From: Loripinus fragilis
Taxonomy: Eukaryota > Mollusca > Bivalvia > Lucinida > Lucinidae
DNA: 64,000 nucleotides
Reading direction: 5' to 3'
Assembly: GCA_964019695.1 (NCBI GenBank)
Contig: CAXHUL010000250.1
Location: forward strand, 1,364,001 to 1,428,000
The notes beneath the pieces were generated by a model. The model made no database searches, was not told the DNA's origin, and saw only the letters and a list, made by a program, of their open reading frames with translations. Positions 12,591-24,747 of the stretch are shown piece by piece. Both the position numbers and the translations under genes were made by a program. How positions within the stretch are numbered: the first letter of the stretch is position 1; every line of letters starts with the position of its first letter.

Positions 12591-13275
12591 ATTGTCAATA
12601 TTTTTTGCTGAAATTTTGCATGCAGGCAGAGCAGCAATAGATATGAAACATATCAAACAGGATTTTAGTTTGAAGGCATGGGTCCGAGCCCCTGGGGTAG
12701 ACTTCGGGGGTAGGGCGGAGGCCTAAATTAGACTTTTTAAGAATATGGTCATGTTACATATCAAATTAAAGCTGACGACTTTTGCAACAACATGGTAGCA
12801 AATATTTTGCCCACAGACACACCCTCAACCCAGGGGGTGGGGTCAAAAGGTCAAACTATATATTTTTGTGAAAGTAATCATGTTGCATACCAAATTTAAG
12901 GGAATTGAGCACAGAGCACCATGAAAGCAAATATGCCATATTTACACACACCAACGACCCCTGGGGTGGGGTCAAAAGGTCATATTATTTTTTCTTTTCT
13001 AAAAGTGGTCATGTTGCATATCAAATTAAAGTGGAAGAAGTGTAGACCTACATGCAAGGTAACACTTTGAATTTACACACACCCTTGACCTCTGGGTTTG
13101 GGTTGAAACTTCAGATATTGAAATTGTGTAGATGTAAGTATATTTTTTTTTAATTAAACTATAAGCATTAAAACACACTTGACAGGCGTTTGTTATGATC
13201 TGAATATGGGATTTATGTTTTGTGATTTACATGTTTCTCTGAAATAACCCTTCGTCGGGGATATAAATTCGTTGA
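12591..13275 (+). mobile_element. CCCCGACGAAG element, 5'-truncated copy
   Basis: Matches the 3' half of the element at 6762-7950: CATGCAGGCAGAGCAGCAAT, the CATGTTGCATATCAAATTA tandem units, GGGGTGGGGTCAAAAGGTCA, and the CTTCGTCGGGGATATAAATT end. The 5' end with the GTCCGTCC run is missing. Confidence 0.55.
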
Positions 13276-13311
13276 ATTCGTCTCGATGGAACTAATTTTC
13301 AAATTGGATAT

Positions 13312-13453
13312 AGGAATGAATTGTTATTTTTGTGGATTTTATCGATGTGTAAACTCCGCTGAATCACTCACAAACTGAGTTTATTTAAAGTTTGTGAGTG
13401 ATTCGCCTGAGTTTACACATTAATAAAATCCATTAAAATAACAATTCATTCCT
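13312..13453. repeat. Large perfect-type hairpin (GGAATGAATTGTTATTTT arms)
   Basis: Arms of about 65 bp start GGAATGAATTGTTATTTT and end with its complement. The centre is CACAAACTGAGTTTATTTAA. It looks like a fold-back MITE. Confidence 0.65.
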
Positions 13454-13963
13454 TATAATTCCAACTTTGAAACAAAACAGCACATTTGTAAAGGGTTGAT
13501 GACAATATTTCAAATTTTAAAGCCCGCTGAAGGAAAGTAGTTTGTAACCGCTGTCCATGAAAGATGGGACAGCCATCTTGAAAATTTTGTCAGTTCAAAA
13601 CTTTGTTTTGCTAAATAATGATTACAATGGCATTCTATTGGGAGTGAATATGTGAGTATGAGCTCAAAACAACTCCATTTAGTTTGGAATTGTTTTCTTT
13701 TGTCAAACCTCTTGCTGGGCTCATTGAAGAACATTTAGATTTAGGCGCTACCACCACAGATCGACAGGTTTTAAAACACTTACCTTCACAAGTCCCTGCC
13801 TAATATCCCAGCATTAGTAGGACCTAAGCGTTTTTTTTATAACAGTAAGAAAAAAGGCAAACATCAGGAATAGATACAATCAAGCCCCACAGTAGACAGT
13901 TTGCCGTCAAAATGCATTGAAACATTTCCTTGTTGATGTAGACTTGACATAGTTTTGATTACT

Positions 13964-14143
13964 TTGTTTGATTTGATTCTTTACATCCCATCAACAATCT
14001 TTCAGTTATATAGGGACGTATCTTCCTGGGTTGAACCAGTACTAAGCTAGGATAAATGTGTCTTGCTCAAGGACCACAACGCAGTGAGGCCAGTGAGGCT
14101 CGAACCCAGTCAAGCACTCTACCACTGAGCCACTGTGCTCCCT
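13964..14143 (-). mobile_element. tRNA-derived SINE (minus strand)
   Basis: On the minus strand it reads GAGCACAGTGGCTCAGTGGTA (A-box region), then a GGTTCGAGCC-type B box, the conserved body GAGCAAGACACATTTATCCT, and the tail ending GATGTAAAGAATCAAATC. Same family as 25576-25779, more diverged. Confidence 0.75.
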
Positions 14144-14619
14144 AGTTTTGATTACGATTCTCTTCAATGATAATGACGTCACATAACCTCGTCATCCAGT
14201 TCATGTCTTAAGAGTTTCCCCCATTGCTTTGAAGATGTACCACCATACGGGGTAAGGGTTTTAAAATGAGCTTTCAGCATGCTTAACTATATTAAAACTT
14301 GTGAATATTTATTTCTGACATTTTATGTACAGAGTGTTATTATTAACATTAACAGAACTGTGAAATCAAGGCAGATATCAAATATTCATACACATGGGTT
14401 TTTAGCGAAGTGTAAAACCTATTTAATTTTGTCAACGGACCAATCTAAATCGCTTAAAAAACAATAAAAACAATAGTTGGAATTACACAAACATAAAAAG
14501 ATCTAATTTTTTATGCAAAACTGGCAGAATTCATTTTAAACCTTAAAATTATTCTGGTCCTTGTGTGGAATTCCTTGTCCGAGAACAAAACATATAAAGG
14601 ATACAGTCGTGTCTTATTT

Positions 14620-14735
14620 CTCAACCAAAACATATGTTGTGATGCCAGTACTCAAAAGAACTGTCTCAGTGAGACGGTTCTTTTGAGCACCCAAAACATA
14701 TGTAAAAACTGACAGGTAAAAAAATATTCAAAATT
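14620..14735. mobile_element. Hairpin-core MITE
   Basis: The core GTACTCAAAAGAACTGTCTC / GTGAGACGGTTCTTTTGAGC forms a 20-bp stem, flanked by AAAACATATGT on both sides. Family member of 15226-15416. Confidence 0.65.
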
Positions 14736-15062
14736 TTACACTCAAAAATCTAAACCTGTGTGAAATAATATATATTTTTGCATGTGGCAGACCAATTAAA
14801 CAATCTCAGATTGAAATTTTCAATTCAAAAAGACATTTTTTTTATGGAATCATTGTCAGAGCTATTATCTTGCTTATTAAGTATAAAATTCATCATTTAA
14901 TATTTTTCGAACAACTCATTGTTATAACTTTTGCTACTCTCCCTACTTGTTTAAGCTGATATTCCCCACTTTTTAACTATATTTTGCAATTTTTATCCCT
15001 ACTTTTTCCCTACTTAGTGGAGATTACTTTAAACATGTAATGATGAACAATTATTATTTCAG

Positions 15063-15193
15063 GGATTATTGTGATCTCTCCCTGGAAATAGAGCTGGATG
15101 TGGTCTGTTGTGTGTGTGAAACCGATGTGGGCCTCTTTGATGAAGTAATGATCTGCCAGTGTTGTTTGAACAAAGCCCATCAGACATGTACCA
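15063..15193 (+). CDS. PHD-SAM protein, exon with first part of PHD finger
   Basis: A 131-nt exon with a TTATTTCAG acceptor and a GTAAGT donor. It encodes an acidic lead followed by most of a PHD finger: CCVC (zinc pair 1), DEVMICQCC (zinc pair 2) and AHQTC (His and Cys of pair 3). PHD fingers bind histone H3 tails, usually reading lysine methylation, so the product is probably a nuclear chromatin reader. It ends in phase 1; the last Cys pair comes from the exon at 19010. A MITE has inserted just 33 bp past the exon. The full domain fits C4-H-C3 exactly, so the family call is firm; the specific orthologue is not identified. Confidence 0.8.
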
Positions 15194-15225
15194 GTAAGTA
15201 CCTAAATTTACCAGAATTCTGTCTC

Positions 15226-15416
15226 ATAGGTCCAGATAAGGACATTTTATTTGCCTAGAATTTTAATTATTTTCTTACCCATTAATTTAAACATGTGTTT
15301 TGGGTAATCAAAAGAACCGTCTCAATGAGACGGTTCTTTTGAGTACCCACAACATATGTTTTGGATGAGAAATAAAGAAACTAATTTTCCAATACACACT
15401 CTTATCTGGAGGCCTG
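15226..15416. mobile_element. Hairpin-core MITE, complete copy 1
   Basis: About 190 bp. Ends are AGGTCCAGATAAG and its approximate complement CTTATCTGGAGGCCT. The centre is a perfect stem AAAAGAACCGTCTC / GAGACGGTTCTTTT flanked by ACATGTGTTT and ACATATGTTT. A second complete copy at 27983-28173 is about 90% alike over its whole length. Confidence 0.75.
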
Positions 15417-15433
15417 CTGTCTGCCCTTAATTA

Positions 15434-16898
15434 CAGTCAAACCTCAGTTATTCGAAGTACCATAGACCACAGGAATCCTTTCGAATAATTGTTAGTTTGG
15501 ATTATCAAAATCGGTAGTTTGGTATTGATACTTTCAGTAAAAACTCGGAGACTTTCATAGAACGTCATTTTTTTGCCAGAACTTGCATTTTCAACTGGGT
15601 TTTTCCGTGAAGTATTGCAAATATCAGTCTGTCAAAGCATTGACAAAAATGAGCTGCTTGGAGGTTGTGGTCATATCGTCTCTAATGCTTTGCAGGTCTA
15701 AGAAAGCAGAAAAGAAAAGAATAGAAAATCAAGAGTTTATCCACTATATACATGTACCTACATTGATAACAATAATGGCTAGAACGTGCAGTCAATGGGG
15801 CGCCATGGCAAATCCCAACGCTAAAGTTTTGACCCACCAGCACCCACAAGTCCCACCCCTGGGGCATGACCCTAGCAACAGATTCAATATGTTTTCTATA
15901 TTTTATTTGTGAGAACACACACAAAGTTTGGTATAAAAATCTTTGAAATTGACATGGTAACGGAAATGCAAGTAAAATTTTCATCCTATGGTCAAACTGG
16001 TTACCTTGGGTTGAGGTCGAAAGGTCAAATATCATTAAATTTCAGCTACCATGTCATATTCTATGATTTTTATACCAAACTTTGTGTGTGTTCTTACAAA
16101 TATAAAACATATTGAACAGAATTTTCATTCTGTTGCTGGGGTCATGCCCCAGGGGTGGTACTTGGGGGTGCTGGGTGAGTCAAACACTTTAGCGTGGGGA
16201 TTTGCGATGGCGCCCCATCTACTGCGCGCTCAAATTATTTTTGTTGTTATCCGTTTCATAACCATTATCTTCCTATAGGTGGGTGTGCTTAAAGCTGCAT
16301 AGTCTGTAACTTTGAACATTTTTCGAAAAATTTTCTTTTCTTTTTAAATCATTTGTAAAAATAGAATTAAGTTATGTTTTCACAATAAATAAGTTCAGTA
16401 TAGCTGAAAACTGCATAGAAAAGTGAATTATCTTATAAAAACAGGTTTTTTTTCTCTTGTAAGTAATTATTTGGGTCCCTCCAATAATTCTAGTCAGTTG
16501 TTTGTTAACATAAACACTCTTGTTTTTATTGTGAAGATTTACGAAAATGGTAAAATCTTTACGTGAATTTGAGTATTTTTACTGTATCCTTGAAAAATAG
16601 AAACTTTACAACAAAAATTAAAAGTTCAAAAGTTACAGACTATACAGCTTTAATATAAATACGTGACATTATTATTGGCAATTAGGAATTTGAAATTGAA
16701 GGGTAATTTAACAGCAATTTCCATAATCGGCACCAACAAATCTCTTTGAAAAATTGAATTTTTTTCAGAAAATCGAAATAAGAAAAAACAGTAGTTTTAT
16801 TGCAATAGATACTAGAGAAAAAAGTCGGGGACGTCCGTCATCTTCAAAAGATCCAGTAACTTCAGATAATCGACGTTCAGATAACCGTGATTTGACTG
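15434..16898. mobile_element. pogo/Tigger-like DNA transposon remnant (non-autonomous)
   Basis: Starts CAGTCAAACCTCAGTTATTC and ends GATAACCGTGATTTGACTG, an inverted match, and is bordered by TA on both sides, the target site of Tc1/mariner/pogo elements. At 1,465 bp it carries no transposase frame. A second element is nested inside (15757-16260). The pogo/Tigger assignment rests on the terminal sequence and TA site. Confidence 0.6.
15757..16260. mobile_element. Nested fold-back element (GGCGCCATGGCAAATCC arms)
   Basis: The left arm (about 15766-15953) with GGCGCCATGGCAAATCCC, CCCCTGGGGCATGACCC and ACACAAAGTTTGGTATAAAA is matched in reverse by 16048-16252. The short frames on each strand are mirror images of one another. 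A related, longer and more decayed copy is at 22880-23470. Confidence 0.65.
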
Positions 16899-16902
16899 TA
16901 TT

Positions 16903-17308
16903 CTCAGTACCCATTGGTCAGATTTGATGCAGTTTTGGTATAAATGATAAGTACATGGTCTGCAGACCTTGAAATATCTTAAAATAGGCACTTACCCTGC
17001 TTCAAAACAGTTATTGACATATAATGGATAAAAAATTGTTAATCTACACAGAAAATCATCCAAATTTCCACTTGCCTGACAGTGACTTTTAACCCAATTG
17101 CAGCAGCCAACAAATTTTGTGATATTTTTCCTAATTTTTGAAAAAATGTAAGGTATTTTTACCCACAGCAGTTTTAACCTAGCCATTTTTTGATCATTGC
17201 AGTGCATACCTTGTTTGAATTGTTTTCCATTTCAGCTTAGAGGGCAGGCCTATTGTTTTGATTGTAATAATTCCTTGTCATTGCTTAGTTTTAACTTGGT
17301 CTTTTTAG
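16903..17308. other. Intronic DNA, nothing recognised
   Basis: AT-rich intron sequence between the pogo-like element and the next repeat. It includes a short fragment resembling the TTAA MITE interior (GCAGCAGCCAACAAATTTTG near 17097). No coding signal. Confidence 0.35.
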
Positions 17309-18130
17309 CTCACCTGAGCCATTGGCTCATGGCAAGCTATTGTGATGGTTAGATGTCCGTCATGGGACGTCCATCGTTAACAATGGCTTCAAATGACATC
17401 TCCTAAACTACTGGCTGGATTTTGATCATACTTGGTAGGAATGATCCTTATATGGCCCCCTTCAAAAATTGTTCAAATGGTTCTGGTCCAATGCATATCT
17501 AGGTCACACAGGCTAAAAATAGATTTTCAAGATGAAAACTTTAAAAAATTTCATTTCTGAAACCACAAAGCCTAGAGCTTTGATATTTGGTATGTAGCAT
17601 CACCTAGTGGACCTTTACCAAGTTTGTTCAAATTATACCCATAGAGTCAAAAATGGCCCTGTCCTAGGGATCACATGTTTTACAAAGGCTAATTTAGGGA
17701 AAAACATGGGAAAATTTTCTTCTCTGAAACCTCAAGGCCTACAGCCTTGATATAAAGTGGGTAGCATCACCTAGTGAACCTCTGCTAAGTTTGTTCAAAT
17801 TATACCACTGGGGCCAAAAATGGCTCCGCCAAAGGGGTCACATGTTACACATAGGCTTATATAGGGAAAAACATGGAAAAATCTTCTTGTCTGAAACCAT
17901 AAGGCCTAGAGCCTTGATATATGGTATGTAGCATCACCTAGTGGACCTCTACCAAGTTTTTATCAAGATATATCCTTGGGGCCAAAAATGGCCCTGTCCC
18001 GGGGTCACATGTTTTACTAAGGCCTATATTAGTAAAAAGATGAAATAAATTTTCTTTTCTAAAACCATATGGCCTAGAGCTTTGGTATTGAGTATGTAGC
18101 ATCACCTAGTGGACCTCTACCAAGTTTGTT
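17309..18130. repeat. Tandem-unit repeat beginning TTAGCTCACCTGAGCC
   Basis: After TTAGCTCACCTGAGCCATTG there are four imperfect units of roughly 170 bp. Each contains ATGTAGCATCACCTAGTG(G/A)A, 'CCTCTACCAAGTTTGTT' and GGCCAAAAATGGC. Non-coding; this kind of repeat is common in mollusc introns. Confidence 0.6.
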
Positions 18131-18745
18131 ATACCCCTCACAAACTTAGTTTGTGGGGGGTATACTGTTTTCACGTTGTCCGTGCGTCAGTCCATCTGTC
18201 CGTCCTTGTGTCAGTGTGTAACGTTTTGTTTCCTTAATATCTTGAAGAGTCATTGCTGGATTTTCATCAAACCTTGCAAACATGTTCATATATGCAAGAC
18301 AAATGCTTTAAACAAAAAAGTAAGGGCCAGGGGCCAATTCTATTAGAGTTATTTCCCTTTGTAGTTCTAAATGGCTTTTTATATAGGGTTTTATGCTTAT
18401 TCTATTATAGTCCATACACGGGCTGATCAACTCCTACCACAGCTTTTGATGGAACAATTTAATACTTTTCCTATACAATGTAGACACATTGAACATATGC
18501 ATGAAGGAGTTTGGTTCAGAAAAAATAATTTTTGACAAAATGACAGCTGTGAGAACTTAGACAATTTTTCCATGAGAGGTCTTTTGTATATGCATTGGTG
18601 GTGGGTTCATGGGCCGATCAACTTCTACCACAGCTTTTGATGAAAAAATTTGATACTTTGCCTATACAATGTAGACACATTGAACATATGCATGAAGGAG
18701 TTTTGTTCAGAAAAAATAATTTTTGACAAAATGACAGCATATACT
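18131..18745. repeat. TATACCCCTCACAAAC element with two ~190-bp satellite units
   Basis: Begins with a TATACCCC...GGGGGTATA fold-back and a GTCCGTGCGTCAGTCC run. It is followed by two units containing CATTGAACATATGCATGAAG and TCAACT(C/T)CTACCACAGC. The same family is expanded at 40380-41960. Confidence 0.6.
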
Positions 18746-19009
18746 TGTTGTGCAGTATATTTTCGTTCACTACAACCCTCCCCAATGTTTATCTAGTTCA
18801 CCCACAGAATTCCAGTAACTTATATGCCTGTATCTTCAGACTGGAAACTTGAAGAAGCCAGTTGATCTGGATCTACAGTGTTTTCATAAATGAATAAATC
18901 TGTGTTCAACAGGACAAGGGTTAATATTGCCACTCTATAATGAATATATTGTGCTAATTGTTGTCTGTTGCATTATTGTCTATTTAAATGTACTGTTATA
19001 ATATTTCAG

Positions 19010-19051
19010 TGTCTGGTGAGGCTGCAGCCAGCTGGTCATGTTCTTCCTGTG
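19010..19051 (+). CDS. PHD-SAM protein, exon closing the PHD finger
   Basis: A 42-nt exon (acceptor ATATTTCAG, donor GTGAGT). Spliced to 15193 it reads MSGEAAASWSCSSC, supplying the conserved aromatic (W) and final CxxC of the PHD finger. The phase (one base carried in, one carried out) matches its neighbours. The exact completion of the C4-H-C3 pattern is strong evidence the exon is real despite its size. Confidence 0.8.
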
Positions 19052-19099
19052 GTGAGTATCTTTTCATAGTATCTGGTTAAAAAACAAAAAAAAAACTTG

Positions 19100-19810
19100 T
19101 ACGTCACGGGTAGAAAACTACATAGACAGAACCTAAGTTTGTCACAGGTAGGAAACTACATAGACAGAACCGTAAGTTCTGATAAGGAAATCTTATGAGG
19201 CTTTTTCTGGATTTGTATATGGAGACTGAAAATAATGCCTAAAAGATTTCCATTATTGTATTGTAAATTAGTAAAAAGAGAATGTAGTGCTCTGATCTGG
19301 TTGTTTAACTTCTAATCCAAGCTGATGCGAGTTGAAAATTGTGTATGGTTTTATCTGAATTGTTTTTGTTGTGAGGTAAACGAAGGCTAATGCATAGAAT
19401 GACAACTATCATTTTGTGTATATGTCTCTTCAAAGCTATAAACTTAATAAGTGTTTGGAGAGTTGAAATGTGATATTTGGTTGTCTGATCCAGCCCCATT
19501 TATGAAAAACGAGAATTTTAAAAAAAGAATTTTGAGAAGAAAAAAATATAGATTGACTTTCATTTTCCTCACGACAAAAAGGATACAAAACTGTACACAA
19601 TTTGCAGCTCGCTTCAGCTTAGATAAGTAGTTAAAAGACCAGAGTGGAGAACCACTTTCACCATTTTTCGCTATTTTACACTATAAAATCACTTAACAGA
19701 AAACTTAACAATTATTAGGCATTTTTTTAGACTACATATACAGAATCAGAAAGAGCCTCATATACGAATTAATGGTTCTGTCTATGCAGTTTCCTGCCTG
19801 TGTACATAGG
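19100..19810. mobile_element. Inverted-repeat element (GGTAGGAAACTACATAGACA ends)
   Basis: Two direct copies of a block with AACTACATAGACAGAACC (19107-19170) are matched in reverse near 19772-19805 (GGTTCTGTCTATGCAGTTTC). The roughly 700-bp interior has no supported frame. Probably a decayed DNA transposon. Confidence 0.45.
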
Positions 19811-19879
19811 AATAATCAATTAATTTTAATAGTGTAAAATTTTAGATAATCTCCTATCTATCAGTTTAAATAATCAAAT

Positions 19880-19945
19880 GTGTTGGGTGCTCAAAAGTAC
19901 TATATTTCATTAAGATGGTTCTTTTGAGTACCCACAGCATAAGTT
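19880..19945. mobile_element. Hairpin-core MITE fragment
   Basis: Contains GGTGCTCAAAAG and GGTTCTTTTGAGTACCCACA around a decayed stem. Same family as 15226-15416. Confidence 0.5.
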
Positions 19946-20846
19946 TGGATTCAACATTAAGAAAAGCAGTTTTTAGTTACACACTCTTATGGCCTGCAAA
20001 TTATGATTTTTATTCTTTTCTGGAGAACTAGGGGATCTTTTCAAATGAAACTTTATCTGTCCATGCATAACCACATCTCTGTACTTCTTGGTTATATTTA
20101 TCAATAATACAAAGGAGGCTTGACTACCAATAAATTATGGAAGAATTGAATGTGTTAACACTTGAGTTACTTCCCTTGATTTAACCAGAATATGCAACAA
20201 TAGCATTATATACTCTGTCCAGATAAGAGACGTTGGGCGGTTCTTAGCTAAGTTCAACCCCTGGACAAATACATTTGGAAATCAGTTAGTCAGGTCGCAA
20301 TGTTTGCGTATTCATCCATCTGTGAAACTCTCCAAACCAATATTATATACCTGTAATTTTATAGTTGCCGTATCGTGAAAAATAGCGTAACGAGAATTAT
20401 TGCAGAAGAATATGAGCAGTCCAGATACCTATATGCTAAGGCAGTGACGTATATTTGATCATATAAGTCATTGGCTGTACTACATGCAACTTAAACTATA
20501 CAAGCAAAAAATCAATTTTCGACAAACACAAGTTTTATTGTTTCATAAAAGGTATGTGAACCCTTTCCCCGTGGTCCAGATAATGAACCTTTATCATGCT
20601 GAATTTTAATTGGTGTTGTGTGTGTGTAGGTTTGATATAGTTGTTTTTTTGTAATGCTATTTTTTCTAAGTCCGAGCTAAAACCCAAATCATTTTCTTGC
20701 CAAACAAACAGAATTTTGAAGAATGTTTTCATACACAAATATTTTCCAAGTAGCCTACTTAGAAGTTTTGTGATTATTTTGCCCAATGCAGGAGCCATTA
20801 TTGAAATCGTTTAGGTTAATTCTTATATATTTTCTCTTTGTTTCAG

Positions 20847-20930
20847 ACTGGATGTCAGAAGACTTAGACCAGTTTGAAGAAGCCCTAACAAGCAATCCAG
20901 GGGAGATCAATCGTAATAGTTCACTGACAG
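20847..20930 (+). CDS. PHD-SAM protein, acidic linker exon
   Basis: An 84-nt exon with a TTTGTTTCAG acceptor. The donor is GTATAAAG at 20931. A stronger-looking GTAGGT lies 35 bases further on but would break the phase with the next exon and sits at the edge of a transposon. It encodes an acidic stretch starting DWMSEDLDQFEEALTSNPG and ending with a Ser/Thr-rich tail. No domain. One base is carried in and one carried out, as in the other exons. Confidence 0.65.
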
Positions 20931-22307
20931 GTATAAAGAAATTAGTTCAAGCATTTCAAGGTTTGGGTAGGTATATATGATAGTAGTCTACAGTCGAGGT
21001 GGGTGTGCAAAAAATTAGGCTGGTGAAAGTCTTCCAAATGGCTGACATTCAAGATGGCCTCCAAAATTATGAACTTTATAGAACTGAGTGAAAAACATAC
21101 CTATCTCGGGTTTAATTGCGTCTAAGTTTTTCAAATGTTGATATTTTTATATATTTTGTTTATGCGTCAAAAATGAAAGCTTTTTAAAAACAATATTTTG
21201 ATGTTCTCAGGTGTTACATATGTTACTTAATTAACATTACTCCCTAAGAATCATAATATTGACTGTTGTTGTTTGCTGTCAATGTTCCCCTTCATAGTTT
21301 TTGAAGTCTTTATTAATTTGATTTCATAAAAGGCTTAAAGCGATTTCAAATAAAAACAATTTGAGCATTCTATCCTCAGAAGTTTTTCAGCAATAGCTCT
21401 TTGAATACATAAGCCTCAGTTTACTGAAGGCCAATTTTTAAGTTTTAAATTATTTTTTTTCACATTCATCAATATCACAAAGATGAAGCTATATATACTT
21501 GTCTGATAACTGTTATATATGTTACTTACTTTAATATATATTTGTATTGCTCACTTGACCACATGCTGCCTAAAGACCTGTGGAGAGGCTGTTTAGTGCA
21601 TTAAATTTTGTCAACCACATTATATATGACAAATCTAATGTATAGTGGCTCCTTAGAAATAGATGTATTACCATGCAACAGTCAAGTCAAATACGTTACC
21701 ATTAAATAATAGTGGAACTCATATTATTATAGTGCTATTAGTGTTTGTTTCATTTTTTTACATACCATCTTGATCTCTGAATTGAATAAGCTTACTAGCA
21801 GAATGATAATTATTAGCTTAGGCACCTGGTATTTCTGTAATATACGTTACTTTTTGTTAAATATTATTTTTGTACAATGTTATAACTATTTGAGTTGAAA
21901 CACTTAGTGGATGAAAATGAAATTGACTACCATCTAAGTGCTCAAAAATACATTTATTGTGAGTATTTTCTTTTTAAACATATCAAATGAATGATTTTCA
22001 GCTTCAACAAAAGCATAGTTGCTTTAAAGGGAAAAACTAACTTTTAAAGCACAAAAAATGTTGTACTTTTTTTCCTGAATAGTTTCAATTGGATTTTAAT
22101 ACCTATTTATTTTTCATAAACAAATGATGTCTAAAGAAAGATTAAATGATTCTTTTATCTCTGCCACTACCTAGTTTTTGGTTCTTTTAATTATGCATTA
22201 AATGCCATCTACAAGACATTTCCCTTCACTGTCACAGCTCAATTCAGCTGAAATAAATAAAAGCAAGAAGCAATATAGTAATAGGTTCCATAAACAATTT
22301 TATAAAA

Positions 22308-22378
22308 AGTAAGAAAGGTGACCAAGATCCGGAATCGATACAATCAATTAATTACCACATCTGACCCAGGATACCAAG
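22308..22378. repeat. Interspersed repeat fragment (GACCCAGGATACCAA)
   Basis: Shares AAGTAAG, GGAATCGATACAATCAA and CTGACCCAGGATACCAA with an insertion at 41038-41168. Type unknown. Confidence 0.45.
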
Positions 22379-22849
22379 CATTCATTTTTTTTGCATTGAT
22401 AATCATCTATTGACTACAACAGCTATGTTCTTAACAAGTCACAAAATCTAACTTACAATTCTAAGAACTGTAAGTCATTCTAAGTATAAGTCCAAATCAA
22501 GAAGTGAAACATTAAATAATGAATTCCTCCATGTAAAATAAACAGCTGAAGTTTGTGGAAATTATAATGGTTCTGTCTCACAATAAGCACCCACCATACA
22601 TATCCTTGTGGTCATAGTATTTTAGTATCTACAGAGTAACCAGTTTGGTAAAAGAAATGAAATTTATGTTGGTAATGTATATAACAAAACGCGAATGAAC
22701 CATTGTTGGGTAATTTAGATTTCCTAAGTTTCTGGGATTTGTTGGGTACTTACGCTTTCTTTGCTACTATTTCTAACACAGTAAGTACCCAACAAGTATC
22801 TAAATGTAAGAGCGTTGGTCTGTCCGTATTGCTATCTCCTCCTAAACCA

Positions 22850-23470
22850 TTTGACAAAATTCAACCAAATTTCGTGATTGAGTTTCTCACATGAATGGGG
22901 CATGCAACGGCAATTTTTTTTTGGCCCAACCACCTTGGGCCCTGGGGAGGGGTCAAAAGGTCAAATATCATTTAATTTCAATTACAAAGTCAATTTCAAA
23001 GATTTTTATACCAAACTTTGCGTGTGTTCTCACAAATGAAAGATACAAAATATATCAGACGAGATTTTCATTCTGTCACCTGGATCATGCCTCAGGGGTG
23101 GGACTTGGGGCACTGGGGTGCCCAAGGGGTCAAAAAATTATTGGGGTACCATGGGGGGTTGGGGTCAAAAAGATTTTTTTCAGAAATTCAACCAGATTTG
23201 GTGTGTGAGTTACCTACATGAATGACACTTGCCCCGGCACAAATATTTGGTTCTCCAACCCCTGGGGCCTTGGGGAGGGGTCAAAAATTTAATTTTCTGA
23301 ACATGGTCATGTAGCATATCAAATTAAAGGGGAAAAGCAGTAGACTAGGATACACTGAAAAAATTTTTAACCTACGATCAAACTGGTGACCTTTGGGTGG
23401 GGTCAAAGGGTCAATTACCATTAGATTTCTTTGAGAGCGTGGGGATTTGCAATGGCGCGCCATTGAATGT
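22850..23470. repeat. Decayed copy of the GGCGCCATGGCAAATCC fold-back family
   Basis: Contains TTATACCAAACTTTGCGTGT, ATTTTCATTCTGTCACCTGG and GTGGGGATTTGCAATGGCG, all seen in 15757-16260, plus several GGGGTCAAAAGGTCA blocks. The open frames here follow the repeat and have no known domain. Confidence 0.5.
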
Positions 23471-23479
23471 GTTCTAGTT

Positions 23480-24360
23480 ACTCTTACATCCACCAACACT
23501 CTAAAATACTTGTATAAAATCTGTTTAAAGGAATTTGAATGCCACCTTGTCAAATATGACCTAAACTTATTCTGTCTGTTAAAGTTTTTATAGGCTATAT
23601 GCAATGTCTCACCCACTGAAAAAGGAGGTGCTGAAAATGCAAAAATGAAAATTCTTAGCAAACCCAAATAAATTTGGTACCAAAATATTTGTCATGTTCT
23701 GACTAAGAAAATGCATACCCACACTTGATGTTTTTGTTCACAAATAAGAAAGTTATGGGCGTTTGAAGTTTTGAAGTGAAATGCATTAAGTGAATGGAAA
23801 AAAGTCAGAGGTAATCCAAAAACACTACAGTGAAAATATAACATTTCACTAGTAAATGATATCACTTTTATTTGTTTTTGATATGTATTGATATCACTGC
23901 CAAGTATAAAATAAATACTACTATTAAGTCGGGTGCCATCAGGTGCATAAAAGCTAATAGAAAGAATTGCTTGCTTAAATCTGAAAGTTAAGGGTTCTAA
24001 ACTTATATAACGTTTTATCAGAGGTCATCTAATTGAACATTTTATATACAACAAAGTATTTGTGATAGAACATAACTGTTTGCAGTTTTGAAATGGTCAG
24101 TAAATGGTCCTTTGAACACATGTTATCATAAACTAAAATACCTGTTAATAATTTTTGTCAACTGCAACTATTTAACATAATATAGTGGATTTTAAGGGTA
24201 TAGTTGAAATGAAACATAAATGACATCTAAAAATACAAACATCAAATATGCATAGACATGTTCTTACAGATTGCATAACTGTTTTGTTTATTTTAACATT
24301 TCAACTGCTACCTTGACAGACAAATTTACATATTTATGTTTTTAAGAAAATGAGGGGTAA
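23480..24360. other. Interior of the 3.5-kb element, nothing coding
   Basis: AT-rich sequence without recognisable frames. Confidence 0.35.
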
Positions 24361-24441
24361 CATAATTAACAACCATTTTGGAGACTTTCGCCGGCCTAAT
24401 TTTCTATACACCCACCTGGATTGTATACTACCAGCATATAC

Positions 24442-24747
24442 CTACCCAAAACAAGCATCAAAACTTCTGGCCAAGATCATGTAGGGTAAATAAAAAATTT
24501 GGATCTTGGATTCCGGACTAATGAGGGAATGATGAATGTCCAGGCTTCCCTGTGCAACTGCGCAGTCACACAAGGGCCTTTTTAGGTCGCAAAATACAAG
24601 TGTGATGTCCATGAATGTTGCGGGGAAGTCTTTGACTTTCGGATCTAGAACTATAATTATTAGTTGTGGATCCTCATTTGAGCATTCCTGTATGAGGACA
24701 GTTCTAGGTATCAGATTATGTGAGCCTTTGTATGGCAATACCGACAA
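24442..24747 (-). other. Unassigned 101-codon open frame
   Basis: An open frame with non-repetitive, coding-like composition, including Cys-rich DLKRPLCDCAVAQG. It has no clear splice borders and no domain I recognise. It begins at the edge of the 3.5-kb element, so it may be an old exon or transposon fragment. Confidence 0.2.

Larger units (their letters stand above)
20961..24450. mobile_element. 3.5-kb transposon-like element with ~80-bp inverted ends
   Basis: The left end (20965-21045) starts GGGTAGGTATAT and includes GAGGTGGGTGTGCAAAAAAT. The right end (24366-24447) is its reverse complement, ending ATATACCTACCC. The interior is AT-rich with repeated GTTACATATGTTACTT-like blocks at 21220, 21510 and 21840, and it has no transposase frame. 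It lies in the intron before the large exon and carries a nested element at 22850-23470. Confidence 0.6.
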
